The notes: a model not told the origin generated them from the letters alone. A stretch of 64,000 bases of DNA from KBS-96 sp963722585 (GCA_963722585.1 CAVRNU010000042.1:28310-92309), one strand, 5' to 3'; numbered from the stretch's first letter, positions 54,250-62,148 are shown. A program made the numbers and translations.

Positions 54250-55115
54250 GGGAAATCTCCTTTCAAGGGTCTTGAGGTACTTACTTTTCGGGCAAAGTTA
54301 CGGTCGGCGCTTGCCGCCTTAGAGGCCGCATAGAGAAAGCGCGATAGGCGTTGTTCCCGAGCTAGGGCGTGCACGCACGCCAGGAACTGCTGCAGGCCGG
54401 AATAGGTCGATTGGCCCTCGAGGCGCAGCAGGTCGCGGCTTCTTTTCGACCGCGCATCAAACCAGCGCTGCGAAATCTCCGCGGCCGACTGTGTGAGATT
54501 CAGCGCGCTGATCAATCGGAACCCCGTTAGTTCGATGAGCCGTTCGTTTTCGCCTGCCGGAAGGAAGAAGTAGGCGCCTATGGAACTTCGTGTCGAGATC
54601 TCGTGGTTGGACAAAATGCCGGTTACGATCATCGCGTCGGTGAAAAGCATGCGCCCGCCGGGCCGCAAAACGCGATACCATTCCTCGAACGCTCGCTGGC
54701 GGCGGGGGACGTGGCACATCGCGTCATTCGAAAACACAGCGTCGAAGGAGCCATCCTCGAAAGGGAGGGGTTTGGCCGCGTCGATGCATAGAAACTCGAC
54801 AGAAGAGGAGAACCCGGAAGAACGCGCCAAGTCTTGCGCATTCCGTATTCCGCTCTCATTCACATCGATCCCTACAACTCGGGCTCCAGCCGTCCGGGCC
54901 AGATGGACCGCGCAACCGCCCGCCCCGCAACCCACTTCAAGCACCCGGCAGCCGGCCTTCAAGTTCAGAAACTCGAAGAAGCTGCGAAACTCGTGCGCCG
55001 TCATCCACCCGGTTTGTCCCAGGTCCTCGCCGTATGTTTCCTCACGGACATCCCGGTACACGCGCGCCGAATATGAGGCGTATGACGAATTGTAAAGATC
55101 GATAGATGAAGACAT
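54246..55115 (-). CDS. Class I SAM-dependent methyltransferase (cyclopropane/UbiE-like)
   Basis: About 289 residues. Motif I is CRVLEVGCGAGGCAVHLA, then VVGIDVNESGIRNAQDLA, FLCIDAAKPLPFEDGSFDAV and RVLRPGGRMLFTDAM. The C-terminal half (LIELTGFRLISALNLTQSA) may bind substrate. The ATG at 55115 is chosen; a GTG at 55139 is possible. Its stop overlaps the start of the CXXCH gene, so it leads a set of methyltransferase, haem protein and second methyltransferase. Confidence 0.85.
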   Translation of the reverse strand: MSSSIDLYNSSYASYSARVYRDVREETYGEDLGQTGWMTAHEFRSFFEFLNLKAGCRVLEVGCGAGGCAVHLARTAGARVVGIDVNESGIRNAQDLARSSGFSSSVEFLCIDAAKPLPFEDGSFDAVFSNDAMCHVPRRQRAFEEWYRVLRPGGRMLFTDAMIVTGILSNHEISTRSSIGAYFFLPAGENERLIELTGFRLISALNLTQSAAEISQRWFDARSKRSRDLLRLEGQSTYSGLQQFLACVHALAREQRLSRFLYAASKAASADRNFARKVSTSRPLKGDFP

Positions 55116-55550
55116 GATGGTAGCGCTCTGTTTAACCACGGCCCCCCGGCGGCTTTCTGATCGGTAAAGCGCAAAAAGATTGACCGCGGGATCATCAAAA
55201 GGAAAAAAATCTCGGGAGTCGCGCCCTCCAGGCGGAGGGGAAGGGCGATCAGGTATCGTATTGCAGAGCGCCCGTATGAGGCTGGGTTTAATCGAGATCG
55301 TTCATTGCCAGGCCTATTTTGTGGACGCACAAGTCATAGCTATCCAGTATTCGAGCAGCGAAGCCCCGGTTTCGAGCTTTTGGTTGGCGATTATAGTTCG
55401 CTGCCCAGGGGCTATCTTCCCGAAGACTATTTAAAGGACGCCAATGGCTTCGCCGTCAAGACCGTTTGCGCAGAGTTCATGTCGGCCGACGCCGCTAAAG
55501 AAGCGCTGTGGGCCGAAAACCTATCTGGCAAGGAGGGCCATCCGCATGGA

Positions 55551-56769
55551 ATCGGCGGAGCGACGCTGGACAACGGAGAAAACTACCTTATAAAGAAACT
55601 GCTGAACGGCGGCCTGGGAATTCTTCCCATCGAAAACCAGGCCCGTGTTTGACACAGCGCTTCGGTGCCCGGTCTGGGCGCGTCATTCGGTCGCGGAGCC
55701 GCGACGAATTTCCAGGAGGATCTTCAGAATAGCGATTGTATCCTTTTTATTGGCTCCAACATGGCGGAGGCGCATCCGATAGGATTTCGCTTCCCGATGA
55801 TGGCGCGCGAGCGTGGCGCGAAGCTGATTCACGTCGACCCGCACTTTTCGCGTACTTCAGCCATGTGCGACAAATACGTCCCCATCCGCGGGGGCACTGA
55901 TATTGCGTTCCTTGGAGAACTCATCAAACTACGTCCTCAAAAACGACCGTTGGTTTCGTGAGTACGTCCTGGCATTTACAAACGCAACCACGGTGATTAC
56001 CGAACAGTACGAATACGCCGAAGATCTGGACGGAATCTTCAAGGGTTACGATCCGCAAATGCGCGCTTACGACACGGCCGATATGTACTGGCATTATGCA
56101 AGCGAAGCGGGACATGCGAAGACTGCTACGCCGTTGCAGATCAAAGCGGAATCGTTCAACGAACGCCTGGGCTACCTGGAAAATCCGGCGCCCGAAATGG
56201 ATCCTACTCTCGAAAACCCGCGCTGCGTACTGAACATTCTCAAACAGCACTACGCACGCTACACGCCCGAGACGGTGGCATCCATCTGTGGTTGCACCAT
56301 CGAGGACTTCCTGGAAGTGGCCAACACAATCTGCGAGAACTCTGGTCGAGAGCGGACAACGTGCCTCGTATATGCAGTCGGCTGGACCCAGCATTCGACG
56401 GGCATGCAAATGATCCGAGCGGCGGGAATTCTGCAGTTGCTTCTGAGGAACATAGGGAGGCCGGGTGGCGGCATCATGGCCATGCGTGGGCATGCCAGCA
56501 TTCAGGGTTCCACGGATGTTCCGACGTTATACGAGCTTTTACCGGTTACATCCTGCAGCCGACGTCAATTCGCGACCATCGCGACTTGCAGAGCTATCTC
56601 AAGCATGAAGAAGTCAAGACTTGCTACTGGGCAAACCTCCCGGCATTCCTGGTGAGCTTGTTGAAGGCCTGGTATGGGGACGCAGCAAGCAAAGAAAATG
56701 ATTTGGGCTTCGAATGGCTCCCGCGCGTTGACGACAACTACTCTCAGCTTGCCTCTTTCGTTCGCATGG
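55551..56769 (+). pseudogene. Fragment of selenocysteine formate dehydrogenase catalytic subunit
   Basis: Homology to molybdenum/tungsten formate dehydrogenase alpha subunits runs from GGATLDNGENYLIKKLL through LPIENQARV-UGA-HSASVPGLGASFGRGAAT. The UGA (55650-55652) sits exactly where FdnG-type enzymes have selenocysteine, and the same frame continues past it. Further blocks are GSNMAEAHPIGFRF, VPIRGGTDIAFLGEL, VYAVGWTQHSTGMQMIRAA, GRPGGGIMAMRGHASIQGSTD and WYGDAASKENDLGFEWLP. Two frameshifts are present: one extra A in AAA at 55926-55928 and one missing G at 56544-56545. The N-terminal [4Fe-4S] domain and the C-terminal ~40% of the protein are absent; homology stops near 56769. It is non-functional as it stands, unless the shifts are errors and the rest lies elsewhere. 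Confidence 0.85.
55650..55681 (+). promoter_or_regulatory. Bacterial SECIS element with selenocysteine UGA
   Basis: After UGA there are 18 nt, then a GGTCT loop (55671-55675) closed by a 6-bp stem, GTGCCC (55665-55670) with GGGCGC (55676-55681). From memory the E. coli fdhF SECIS also has 18 nt between UGA and a GGUCU loop. This is the element bound by SelB to insert selenocysteine. Confidence 0.85.
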
Positions 56770-57092
56770 TGATCCCAAGCCTGTGTTGGCTCGAGCGCCA
56801 TCGGCTTTTCGCACACGATATGCAATCCCTGCCGCAAGGCTGCGCTCGCGTGTTCATAATGCAAATCGTGCGGAGACGACACAATGACTCCATCCAGATC
56901 CTGCTCGAGAAGTTCCCTGTAGTCTTCGGTCGCAAAGCGGAATCCGAAGGTGTCCTGGATAGCCAGCAATGGCTCTCGGCCCGGACGGCAGACAGCCGCA
57001 AGTTCCACATCCGGTCTGCGTGCCAGCACCGGTATGTGATTTGTCGTTGCAAACCAACCTGCGCCGATCACACCGATGCGGACTCGGCTCAC
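56770..57092 (-). pseudogene. Truncated Gfo/Idh/MocA-family oxidoreductase
   Basis: Only the N-terminal ~107 residues are recognisable: VRIGVIGAGWFATTNHIPVL (Rossmann start), VELAAVCRPGREPLLAI, DGVIVSSPHDLHYEHASAAL and HIVCEKPMALEPTQAWD, the EKP motif with the catalytic-type lysine. After AWD the frame stays open but reads the antisense of the formate dehydrogenase fragment. The start is a GTG at 57092 overlapping the stop of the MBL hydrolase gene as GTGA, so it was the next gene of the catabolic operon. It lost its substrate-binding half at the 56770 junction. Confidence 0.8.
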
Positions 57093-58111
57093 TTTCTTGG
57101 TCCTCCGGGTACTGGGCTCCACGTCACAACAGATCGGTCCCGGCGCGCTTCGACGAGGCCAAGTTTTTCGAGGTTCTCCAGATGTCCGATCAGCGGGTAG
57201 ATCAAACATTGCGCTGCCGAGAGTGGCCACGCGCCTAGGCTTGGCGAGAGGCGCTCGATTAAATCACGCGCGGATAGCGCGGAGCCAGATCCAGCAATTT
57301 CCCGGTAGACTTCTTCTTCGAAACGATTTACGAAATCCAGGCTCTCTTCGAAGAATGTATCCACTTCCGCGCCGCTCTTGAGTGGATAATGCGAGGTCAA
57401 CAAATGGAACGGCTTTAGTGCCTGCAGGCGTGTAATACTTTGACGATATGCTCTCACGTAGCGATAGGTTGGCGGAAACGCAGGCCGCCCGTCTCGTGTG
57501 GGTAGATAGGACCACAAGGCCGCATCGGCGATGATGGCGGTCCGGTTTTGCCGATCCCAAATAGAAAGATGCCCCAGGGAGTGACCTGGCGTGTGCAGCA
57601 CTTGAACCACCCAATCTAGACCTAGGCGAAGACGGGCTTCGTTTTCGAGCGCAATGTCAATAGGCGTCTCCGAACGGCTCACGCTGCGAATCCAAGCTGT
57701 CGTCTCCGGGGCATCTTCAATGCCATGGTCAAACCTGAATTCACCGTAGCGCTCTCCGATAAGACGATCGGTGCTCTCTATCAGCCCTCGGTCGAGATGA
57801 TGGCAAAGGAAAACTGCGCGCGGAAAGAGTTTACGCGCGGCAAGGTTTCCACCCTGATGATCGAAATCTGCATGGGTCGTCAAGACATAGCGGACCTGAG
57901 ATGGTTCGAGGCCGATGCGTTCGACATAAGGGGCAATGTGCTCGAGCGGCGTGGAATGCAAGCCCGTGTCGATAAGAAGAGTTCCCTCGTCGCCCGTCAG
58001 AAGAAACTGGCGCACAAGGCGTTCTCCCAAGGCAGACTCAATGACATGTATCCGTTCGGTGAAACAGAAAGCCTCGGCGTGTCCCTGTTCTTGAATTGTT
58101 TGCTCGGACAT
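57089..58111 (-). CDS. MBL-fold metallo-hydrolase
   Basis: A 340-residue protein with the metallo-beta-lactamase fold. GDEGTLLIDTGLHSTPLEHI opens the domain. The metal motif reads VLTTHADFDHQGG, with Asp in place of the second His of the usual HxHxDH. Further ligands are probably in VLHTPGHSLGHLS (His) and AIIADAALW (Asp). A C-terminal helical extension (DFVNRFEEEVYREIAG, then a winged-helix-like IGHLENLEKLGLVEARRD) resembles larger MBL hydrolases. It may cleave a thioester or lactone made by neighbouring enzymes; this is inference from context. Confidence 0.88.
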   Translation of the reverse strand: MSEQTIQEQGHAEAFCFTERIHVIESALGERLVRQFLLTGDEGTLLIDTGLHSTPLEHIAPYVERIGLEPSQVRYVLTTHADFDHQGGNLAARKLFPRAVFLCHHLDRGLIESTDRLIGERYGEFRFDHGIEDAPETTAWIRSVSRSETPIDIALENEARLRLGLDWVVQVLHTPGHSLGHLSIWDRQNRTAIIADAALWSYLPTRDGRPAFPPTYRYVRAYRQSITRLQALKPFHLLTSHYPLKSGAEVDTFFEESLDFVNRFEEEVYREIAGSGSALSARDLIERLSPSLGAWPLSAAQCLIYPLIGHLENLEKLGLVEARRDRSVVTWSPVPGGPRK

Positions 58112-58140
58112 CCGTGGTTTTTTCCCCGCTCGGAATGAAG

Positions 58141-58923
58141 TTAACGTCCTTTGAACTCAGGCTGCCGTTTCTCCCTGAAAGCGGCTATACCCTCTTCATG
58201 ATCTTTGGTAGTGAAGCAATACGTGAACAGATCGTTTTCATAATCGAAACCAACACTCAAAGCCGTACTCGCCGATACGCGGACGAGGTGCTTAATCAGC
58301 TGTACCGCTATCGGGGGGTTGCGCGCAATCTTTTCTGCCACGTCGTTCACGGCGGTTTCCAGCTGGTTATTTTCTACTACCTCTTGGACGAGACCCAATC
58401 GGTGCGCCTCTTCCGCTGAAATGAGGTCGCCCGTCAAGAGCAACTGTAAAGCTTTGCCGTAGCCGACGAGCCGCGGCAACAACTGCGTATTGCCTGCGCC
58501 CCCGACCCAGCCCAATTTCACTTCGCCCGCACCGAAACTGGCCGTGTTGGAGGCGATCCGAATGTCCGCGCTCAGCGCCAATTCAAGGCCGCCGCCAATT
58601 GCATAGCCGCGAATTGAGGCTACAACCGGCTTTCTGATGGACCAAATGGCCCGATTGTAGTCTTTGCGATTCCGCAATTGCCAGTTGTTTCCGTAGGTGT
58701 CCAGAGCCTTTATGTCACTTCCCGCGGAGAAGGCCTTCTCGCCGGTACCGCTGAGAACAACAACGCGAATGTCGTCGTTCTCATTGATCGCATCGGCGAT
58801 CTCGAAAAGCGCGTTGCCCATTTCGGGAGTGACCGTATTGAGCTTAGCCGGGCGGTTCAGGGTGATTCTCGCAATTGGCCCATCCTGAATGAACACGAGG
58901 TCGTCTTGTATCGAATGGATCAT
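58141..58923 (-). CDS. Enoyl-CoA hydratase/isomerase family protein
   Basis: A 260-residue crotonase-fold enzyme. IARITLNRPAKLNTVTPEM, VVLSGTGEKAFSAGSDIKAL (oxyanion-hole region) and IRGYAIGGGLELALSADIRIA are diagnostic. At the usual catalytic Glu positions the sequence reads GAGEVKLGWVGGAGNTQLL, so one Glu is retained and the second position is Gly/Ala-rich. It may therefore be an isomerase, lyase or racemase-like member instead of a simple hydratase. It follows the CoA-transferase gene by 3 bp. Confidence 0.9.
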   Translation of the reverse strand: MIHSIQDDLVFIQDGPIARITLNRPAKLNTVTPEMGNALFEIADAINENDDIRVVVLSGTGEKAFSAGSDIKALDTYGNNWQLRNRKDYNRAIWSIRKPVVASIRGYAIGGGLELALSADIRIASNTASFGAGEVKLGWVGGAGNTQLLPRLVGYGKALQLLLTGDLISAEEAHRLGLVQEVVENNQLETAVNDVAEKIARNPPIAVQLIKHLVRVSASTALSVGFDYENDLFTYCFTTKDHEEGIAAFREKRQPEFKGR

Positions 58924-58926
58924 CGC

Positions 58927-60117
58927 CTAGATGGCTCCGGAACTTCGAAGTTCCTTTAGTTTTCCTGCGTCGTAGTTAAGCAGAGCGCGCAAAAGCTCAT
59001 CCGTATGCTCGCCGAGCAAGGGCGGTGCAGTTCGAACCGCCGCTGGAGTATCCGACATTCGCAATGGAACGTTCGGCATGCGAAGCAGCCCGATTTTGGG
59101 GTGAGTCGTTTCGGCAATCATGCCCGTTGCAATTACATGTTCGTCTTGGACGAGGTCTCGATACGTGTATACAGGCCCGGCCCAAAGGCCGTGTTCGTCG
59201 AGGATCCGCAACCATTCTTTTGAGGTTCGGCGTGGCGTGATGCTTCGAACGATGCGATAGACCTCGTCTCGATACGTCACGCCGTCAGACCATTTCGTCA
59301 TCTCGCGAAGACAATTGTTGTCGAGCGCCTCTCCCAATACATGTAAGGGCGACATAGCGATCGCAATCCACCCGTCGCCGGTCGGATAGACACCGTACGG
59401 TGCATTGTTCCAAGCATGTGCCAGCGGCTCCTCGGTCCGCTTGGGGAGCAGATCAAGATTGAGATGTGTTGTGATCTCCTGAATCTGAACATCCATCACG
59501 CTGGCAAGCAGATTGACTTCGATCTTCTGTCCTTTCCCTGTTCGCTGGCGCGCGTACAACGCCGCGAGTGCTCCGATAGCCGCTTGATAAGCAGCGGCTG
59601 CATCGGCTACAAACATGGCTCCCGGAATTGGCGGATCGCTTTCTGAACCGACTGAGAACATCGAGCCACTGTAAGCCTGCACTACCAAGTCTTGCCCCGG
59701 CCTTCCCTTGTAGGGGCCCTCTTCGCCATATCCTGAAATCGAACAATAAATGAGTCGCGGGTTCACCTCGCTCAGTTTCTTGAAACCGATGCCAATGCGA
59801 TCCGCTGTTCCCACTCGAAAATTCTGTATGAAGATATCGCTTTGCTCGACAAGTCGATAGAGGACTTCGAGTCCGTCCGCCGATTTCAGGTTGATTGTTA
59901 CGCTTTTTTTGTTGCGGTTTAAACCGAGAAGTGCGGTCGTCTCGCCGTTGAGCTCGGCATTCGCAAACCCGTGAGTTCGCACCCACTCCCCTTTACCGGG
60001 CGGTTCCACTTTAATAACCTCAGCGCCGAGATCTCCGAGCCGCATCGCACAAAGAGGACCTGCCATCATTTGCGAGGCATCGAGCACCCGAATTCCGTCT
60101 AGAGGACCTTCCTGCAA
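58927..60117 (-). CDS. CaiB/BaiF family III CoA-transferase
   Basis: A 396-residue family III CoA-transferase. GIRVLDASQMMAGPLCAMRLGDLG is the opening motif; PGKGEWVRTHGFA, RNKKSVTINLKSADG and CSISGYGEEGPYKGRPGQDLVVQA follow. The catalytic aspartate is the D of GQDL. It activates a carboxylic acid as its CoA thioester using another acyl-CoA. It starts with TTG at 60117 behind a strong AAGGAGGAAGG site. Its substrate is unknown; the neighbours suggest an acid from sugar or plant-polymer breakdown. Confidence 0.93.
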   Translation of the reverse strand: MQEGPLDGIRVLDASQMMAGPLCAMRLGDLGAEVIKVEPPGKGEWVRTHGFANAELNGETTALLGLNRNKKSVTINLKSADGLEVLYRLVEQSDIFIQNFRVGTADRIGIGFKKLSEVNPRLIYCSISGYGEEGPYKGRPGQDLVVQAYSGSMFSVGSESDPPIPGAMFVADAAAAYQAAIGALAALYARQRTGKGQKIEVNLLASVMDVQIQEITTHLNLDLLPKRTEEPLAHAWNNAPYGVYPTGDGWIAIAMSPLHVLGEALDNNCLREMTKWSDGVTYRDEVYRIVRSITPRRTSKEWLRILDEHGLWAGPVYTYRDLVQDEHVIATGMIAETTHPKIGLLRMPNVPLRMSDTPAAVRTAPPLLGEHTDELLRALLNYDAGKLKELRSSGAI

Positions 60118-60128
60118 CCTTCCTCCTT

Positions 60129-61196
60129 TTAGGGCAACCCTGCGCGAATTCGTTCAGCGGCGAAGCGGAGTGCGGCGCCCTGCCCCCAGACGTTTACTTC
60201 CGTAGGCAACGTTTTGTACAGGGCAACATCATCTCCGGGATCGACAGCTACGTGCGTGCATGCGGAGACGCCAAAAAAACTGCCGTCCTCGTCGATATTG
60301 TTGAGCATGGCCTGCCAAGCCCTTTCGGCTGATTCCGCAAATTCCTGGCCGAGCAGTCCTAATCGAATTCCCTTGACGAATGCGGATCCAAAGAAAGCCG
60401 CCGTTGACGCTTCCAGATACACTTCCCGCTGGTCCAGCAGCGTTCTCCAAAATCCACTCGCATCCTGCACGCTTCGCACAGCCTGAGCCAAGCGCTCAAA
60501 ATCCTGAATTGCTGCTGGGCGCCCGGCGTGATCCTCCGGCAAGAGTTCCAAGGTGTCTGCCATTCCTAGTAAGGCCCAACCGTTACCGCGGCCCCAACCA
60601 TAACCGCGTAGCCGGCGGGCTCCGGTGTCAAAAGCATGAGCCAGGAACGGTCTCCGAGCGCTGCTCAACGAAGAGACATGGCTATTCCAGATATCAAGAC
60701 CGTGTTGGTCATACTCTGCCGCGCTCGTCACTCGGGCGAGTGAGCTGAAGAACGACGGTTCGTGATACAGAGTGTCTACCCAAACCCTATGGCGATAGGC
60801 CGGAAGATCGGGACGATAAAGGTGTACATCTAAACCTGGCGCTTTCGGGACGTGAGCAATCCAGTTCGCCAGGCGTAAAGCCGCATCGAGCAGTGAACGA
60901 TCGCGGGTGCGCTCATACACTCTGAGAAGCGCTGCTCCAGGAGTCAGATGATCGGGCCAACTGAGCGTCCGCTGAGACCAGCGCTGAAAATATTTCAAAC
61001 AGAAGTCGCTGTATGAGTTATCGGCAAGTAATTCCGCTGCCTCGACTAACCCGTCCATAGCGATCGCATCGCCCCAAAACCAGACTGAGAAATCGTATTG
61101 CAAGGTTCGGCGTGCCACGGCTTTCAGAACTTGTTCCGGTTGACTAGCGAATCGATAAGCGGCGAACGCGGGTGTCGGTGCCTGTGCTGCTGTCAT
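60129..61196 (-). CDS. GH88/GH105-like unsaturated glycuronyl hydrolase
   Basis: A 355-residue (alpha/alpha)6-barrel hydrolase. Key blocks include VWFWGDAIAMDGLVEAAELL (an Asp in an active-site-like position), VWVDTLYHEPSFFSSLAR with the second Asp-containing motif, and LRGYGWGRGNGWALLGMAD, the family hallmark. No signal peptide is present, as in many cytoplasmic YteR-type enzymes that open unsaturated galacturonyl or glucuronyl ends left by polysaccharide lyases. Its ATG overlaps the regulator stop as ATGA. Confidence 0.88.
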   Translation of the reverse strand: MTAAQAPTPAFAAYRFASQPEQVLKAVARRTLQYDFSVWFWGDAIAMDGLVEAAELLADNSYSDFCLKYFQRWSQRTLSWPDHLTPGAALLRVYERTRDRSLLDAALRLANWIAHVPKAPGLDVHLYRPDLPAYRHRVWVDTLYHEPSFFSSLARVTSAAEYDQHGLDIWNSHVSSLSSARRPFLAHAFDTGARRLRGYGWGRGNGWALLGMADTLELLPEDHAGRPAAIQDFERLAQAVRSVQDASGFWRTLLDQREVYLEASTAAFFGSAFVKGIRLGLLGQEFAESAERAWQAMLNNIDEDGSFFGVSACTHVAVDPGDDVALYKTLPTEVNVWGQGAALRFAAERIRAGLP

Positions 61197-61951
61197 TGTT
61201 CCTCGAGTTTGGGATGCTGAACTTGATAGATGTCTCGAGTGGCGCCTGTCACCACAAGGGTCATGGCAGCGCGGGCTGCTTCCGGATCCCGGTCGCGAAT
61301 CGCATCAGCGACGTTCCGATGTAAAGGCATCGACGCTTCCGAAGATCCCGGTCTGCGCACGGTGATGGACCGGCTAGCCCGTAAGGCAGCATCAATTGCA
61401 TCCGCAATGTGACGGAGAAGGTCATTGCGTGAAGCCAAAAAGATGGTTCCGTGGAACTTCATGTCCGCGGCGATAAAGGTGTCGTCATTGTGAACATTGA
61501 CCTGCATCTCATCGAGATGCCAGTAAAGCTGTTCGATCTCTTCGGATGTCGCTCTTTCGGCTGCCAATGCGGCTACGGCCGGCTCGAGAAACCGCCGCAC
61601 TTCGCACAAGTTTCGAATGAACAATTCATCATTCAATCCGGCGGCAACCTGCCATTCCATTACTTTTGCGTCGAGCAGATTCCACTTCTCGCGCGGTCTG
61701 ACTGTCGTACCTCGCTTCGGGCTCACCTCCACCAAGCCTTTGGCCGAAAGCGTTTTGATGGCTTCGCGAAGAACGGTCCGGCTGACGCTCAAGCTCCGGC
61801 AGAGCTCGGATTCGATGGGGAGATTGGTTGCATTCCCGGTGATGACGTGCAGCGCGATCTCTCGAGCGACTTGTTCATACATCGGGCCCTTTTGCCTATT
61901 CATGTGATGATCTACGGGTTCCATCTTATGAAAACCTGAACCGATCTGCAA
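61193..61951 (-). CDS. GntR/FadR-family transcriptional regulator
   Basis: About 240-252 residues. The N-terminal winged helix (MYEQVAREIALHVITGN, LPIESELCRSLSVSRTVLREAIKTLSAKGLVEV) matches the GntR DNA-binding domain. The helical FCD domain follows (LCEVRRFLEPAVAALAAE, FHGTIFLASRNDLLRHIADA, HRNVADAIRDRDPEAARAAM), which binds small carboxylates, often through a metal. The start is uncertain: TTG at 61951, or ATG at 61924 or 61903. It heads the operon and probably controls it and the divergent TonB gene. Palindromes suited to such a dimer lie in the 197-bp gap. Confidence 0.93.
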   Translation of the reverse strand: MQIGSGFHKMEPVDHHMNRQKGPMYEQVAREIALHVITGNATNLPIESELCRSLSVSRTVLREAIKTLSAKGLVEVSPKRGTTVRPREKWNLLDAKVMEWQVAAGLNDELFIRNLCEVRRFLEPAVAALAAERATSEEIEQLYWHLDEMQVNVHNDDTFIAADMKFHGTIFLASRNDLLRHIADAIDAALRASRSITVRRPGSSEASMPLHRNVADAIRDRDPEAARAAMTLVVTGATRDIYQVQHPKLEEQ

Positions 61952-61984
61952 TTCGAGAAATTCTGTTCCAGCGCTGATGCCTCA

Positions 61985-61996
61985 AGTAAATTTACT
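61985..61996. promoter_or_regulatory. 12-bp palindrome AGTAAATTTACT, candidate operator
   Basis: A perfect palindrome in the divergent gap between the FadR-type regulator and the Oar-like gene, about 55 bp upstream of the -35 element of the latter. It may be a regulator site; this is inference from symmetry and position. Confidence 0.4.
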
Positions 61997-62051
61997 GTTT
62001 GCCACGGTTTACGAGGGATTATCAAGCTTCAGGAATCTTTTGCGATCCGGA

Positions 62052-62080
62052 TTGACACCAACGATACTCGGGAATATAAT
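62052..62080 (+). promoter_or_regulatory. Perfect consensus sigma70 promoter of the Oar-like gene
   Basis: TTGACA (62052-62057) and TATAAT (62075-62080) are separated by exactly 17 nt. Transcription would start near 62087, giving a leader of about 62 nt before the ATG at 62149. Full consensus is rare and implies a strong promoter that needs a repressor. Confidence 0.85.
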
Positions 62081-62116
62081 CACACCAATTTGCGGCTGAA
62101 TCGATAAAAGTAGTAT

Positions 62117-62130
62117 GAAACGGCCGTTTC
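62117..62130. promoter_or_regulatory. 14-bp palindrome GAAACGGCCGTTTC, candidate operator
   Basis: A perfect palindrome about 30 nt downstream of the predicted transcription start and 18 nt upstream of the Oar-like ATG. Its position suits a repressor roadblock. It may bind the divergent FadR-type regulator or a LacI-type protein (CG-centred palindrome with A/T flanks). Confidence 0.5.
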
Positions 62131-62148
62131 TTGTGACAAGGGGGTTCC

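Noticed and set aside
55650..55652. TGA read as a nonsense mutation or gene end
   Set aside because: Its position in NQARV-x-H, the open frame after it and the GGTCT hairpin fit selenocysteine much better.
56292..57200. 302-codon plus-strand frame as a separate gene
   Set aside because: Its middle part is the frameshifted continuation of the formate dehydrogenase fragment; the rest is antisense to the truncated Gfo/Idh and MBL genes.
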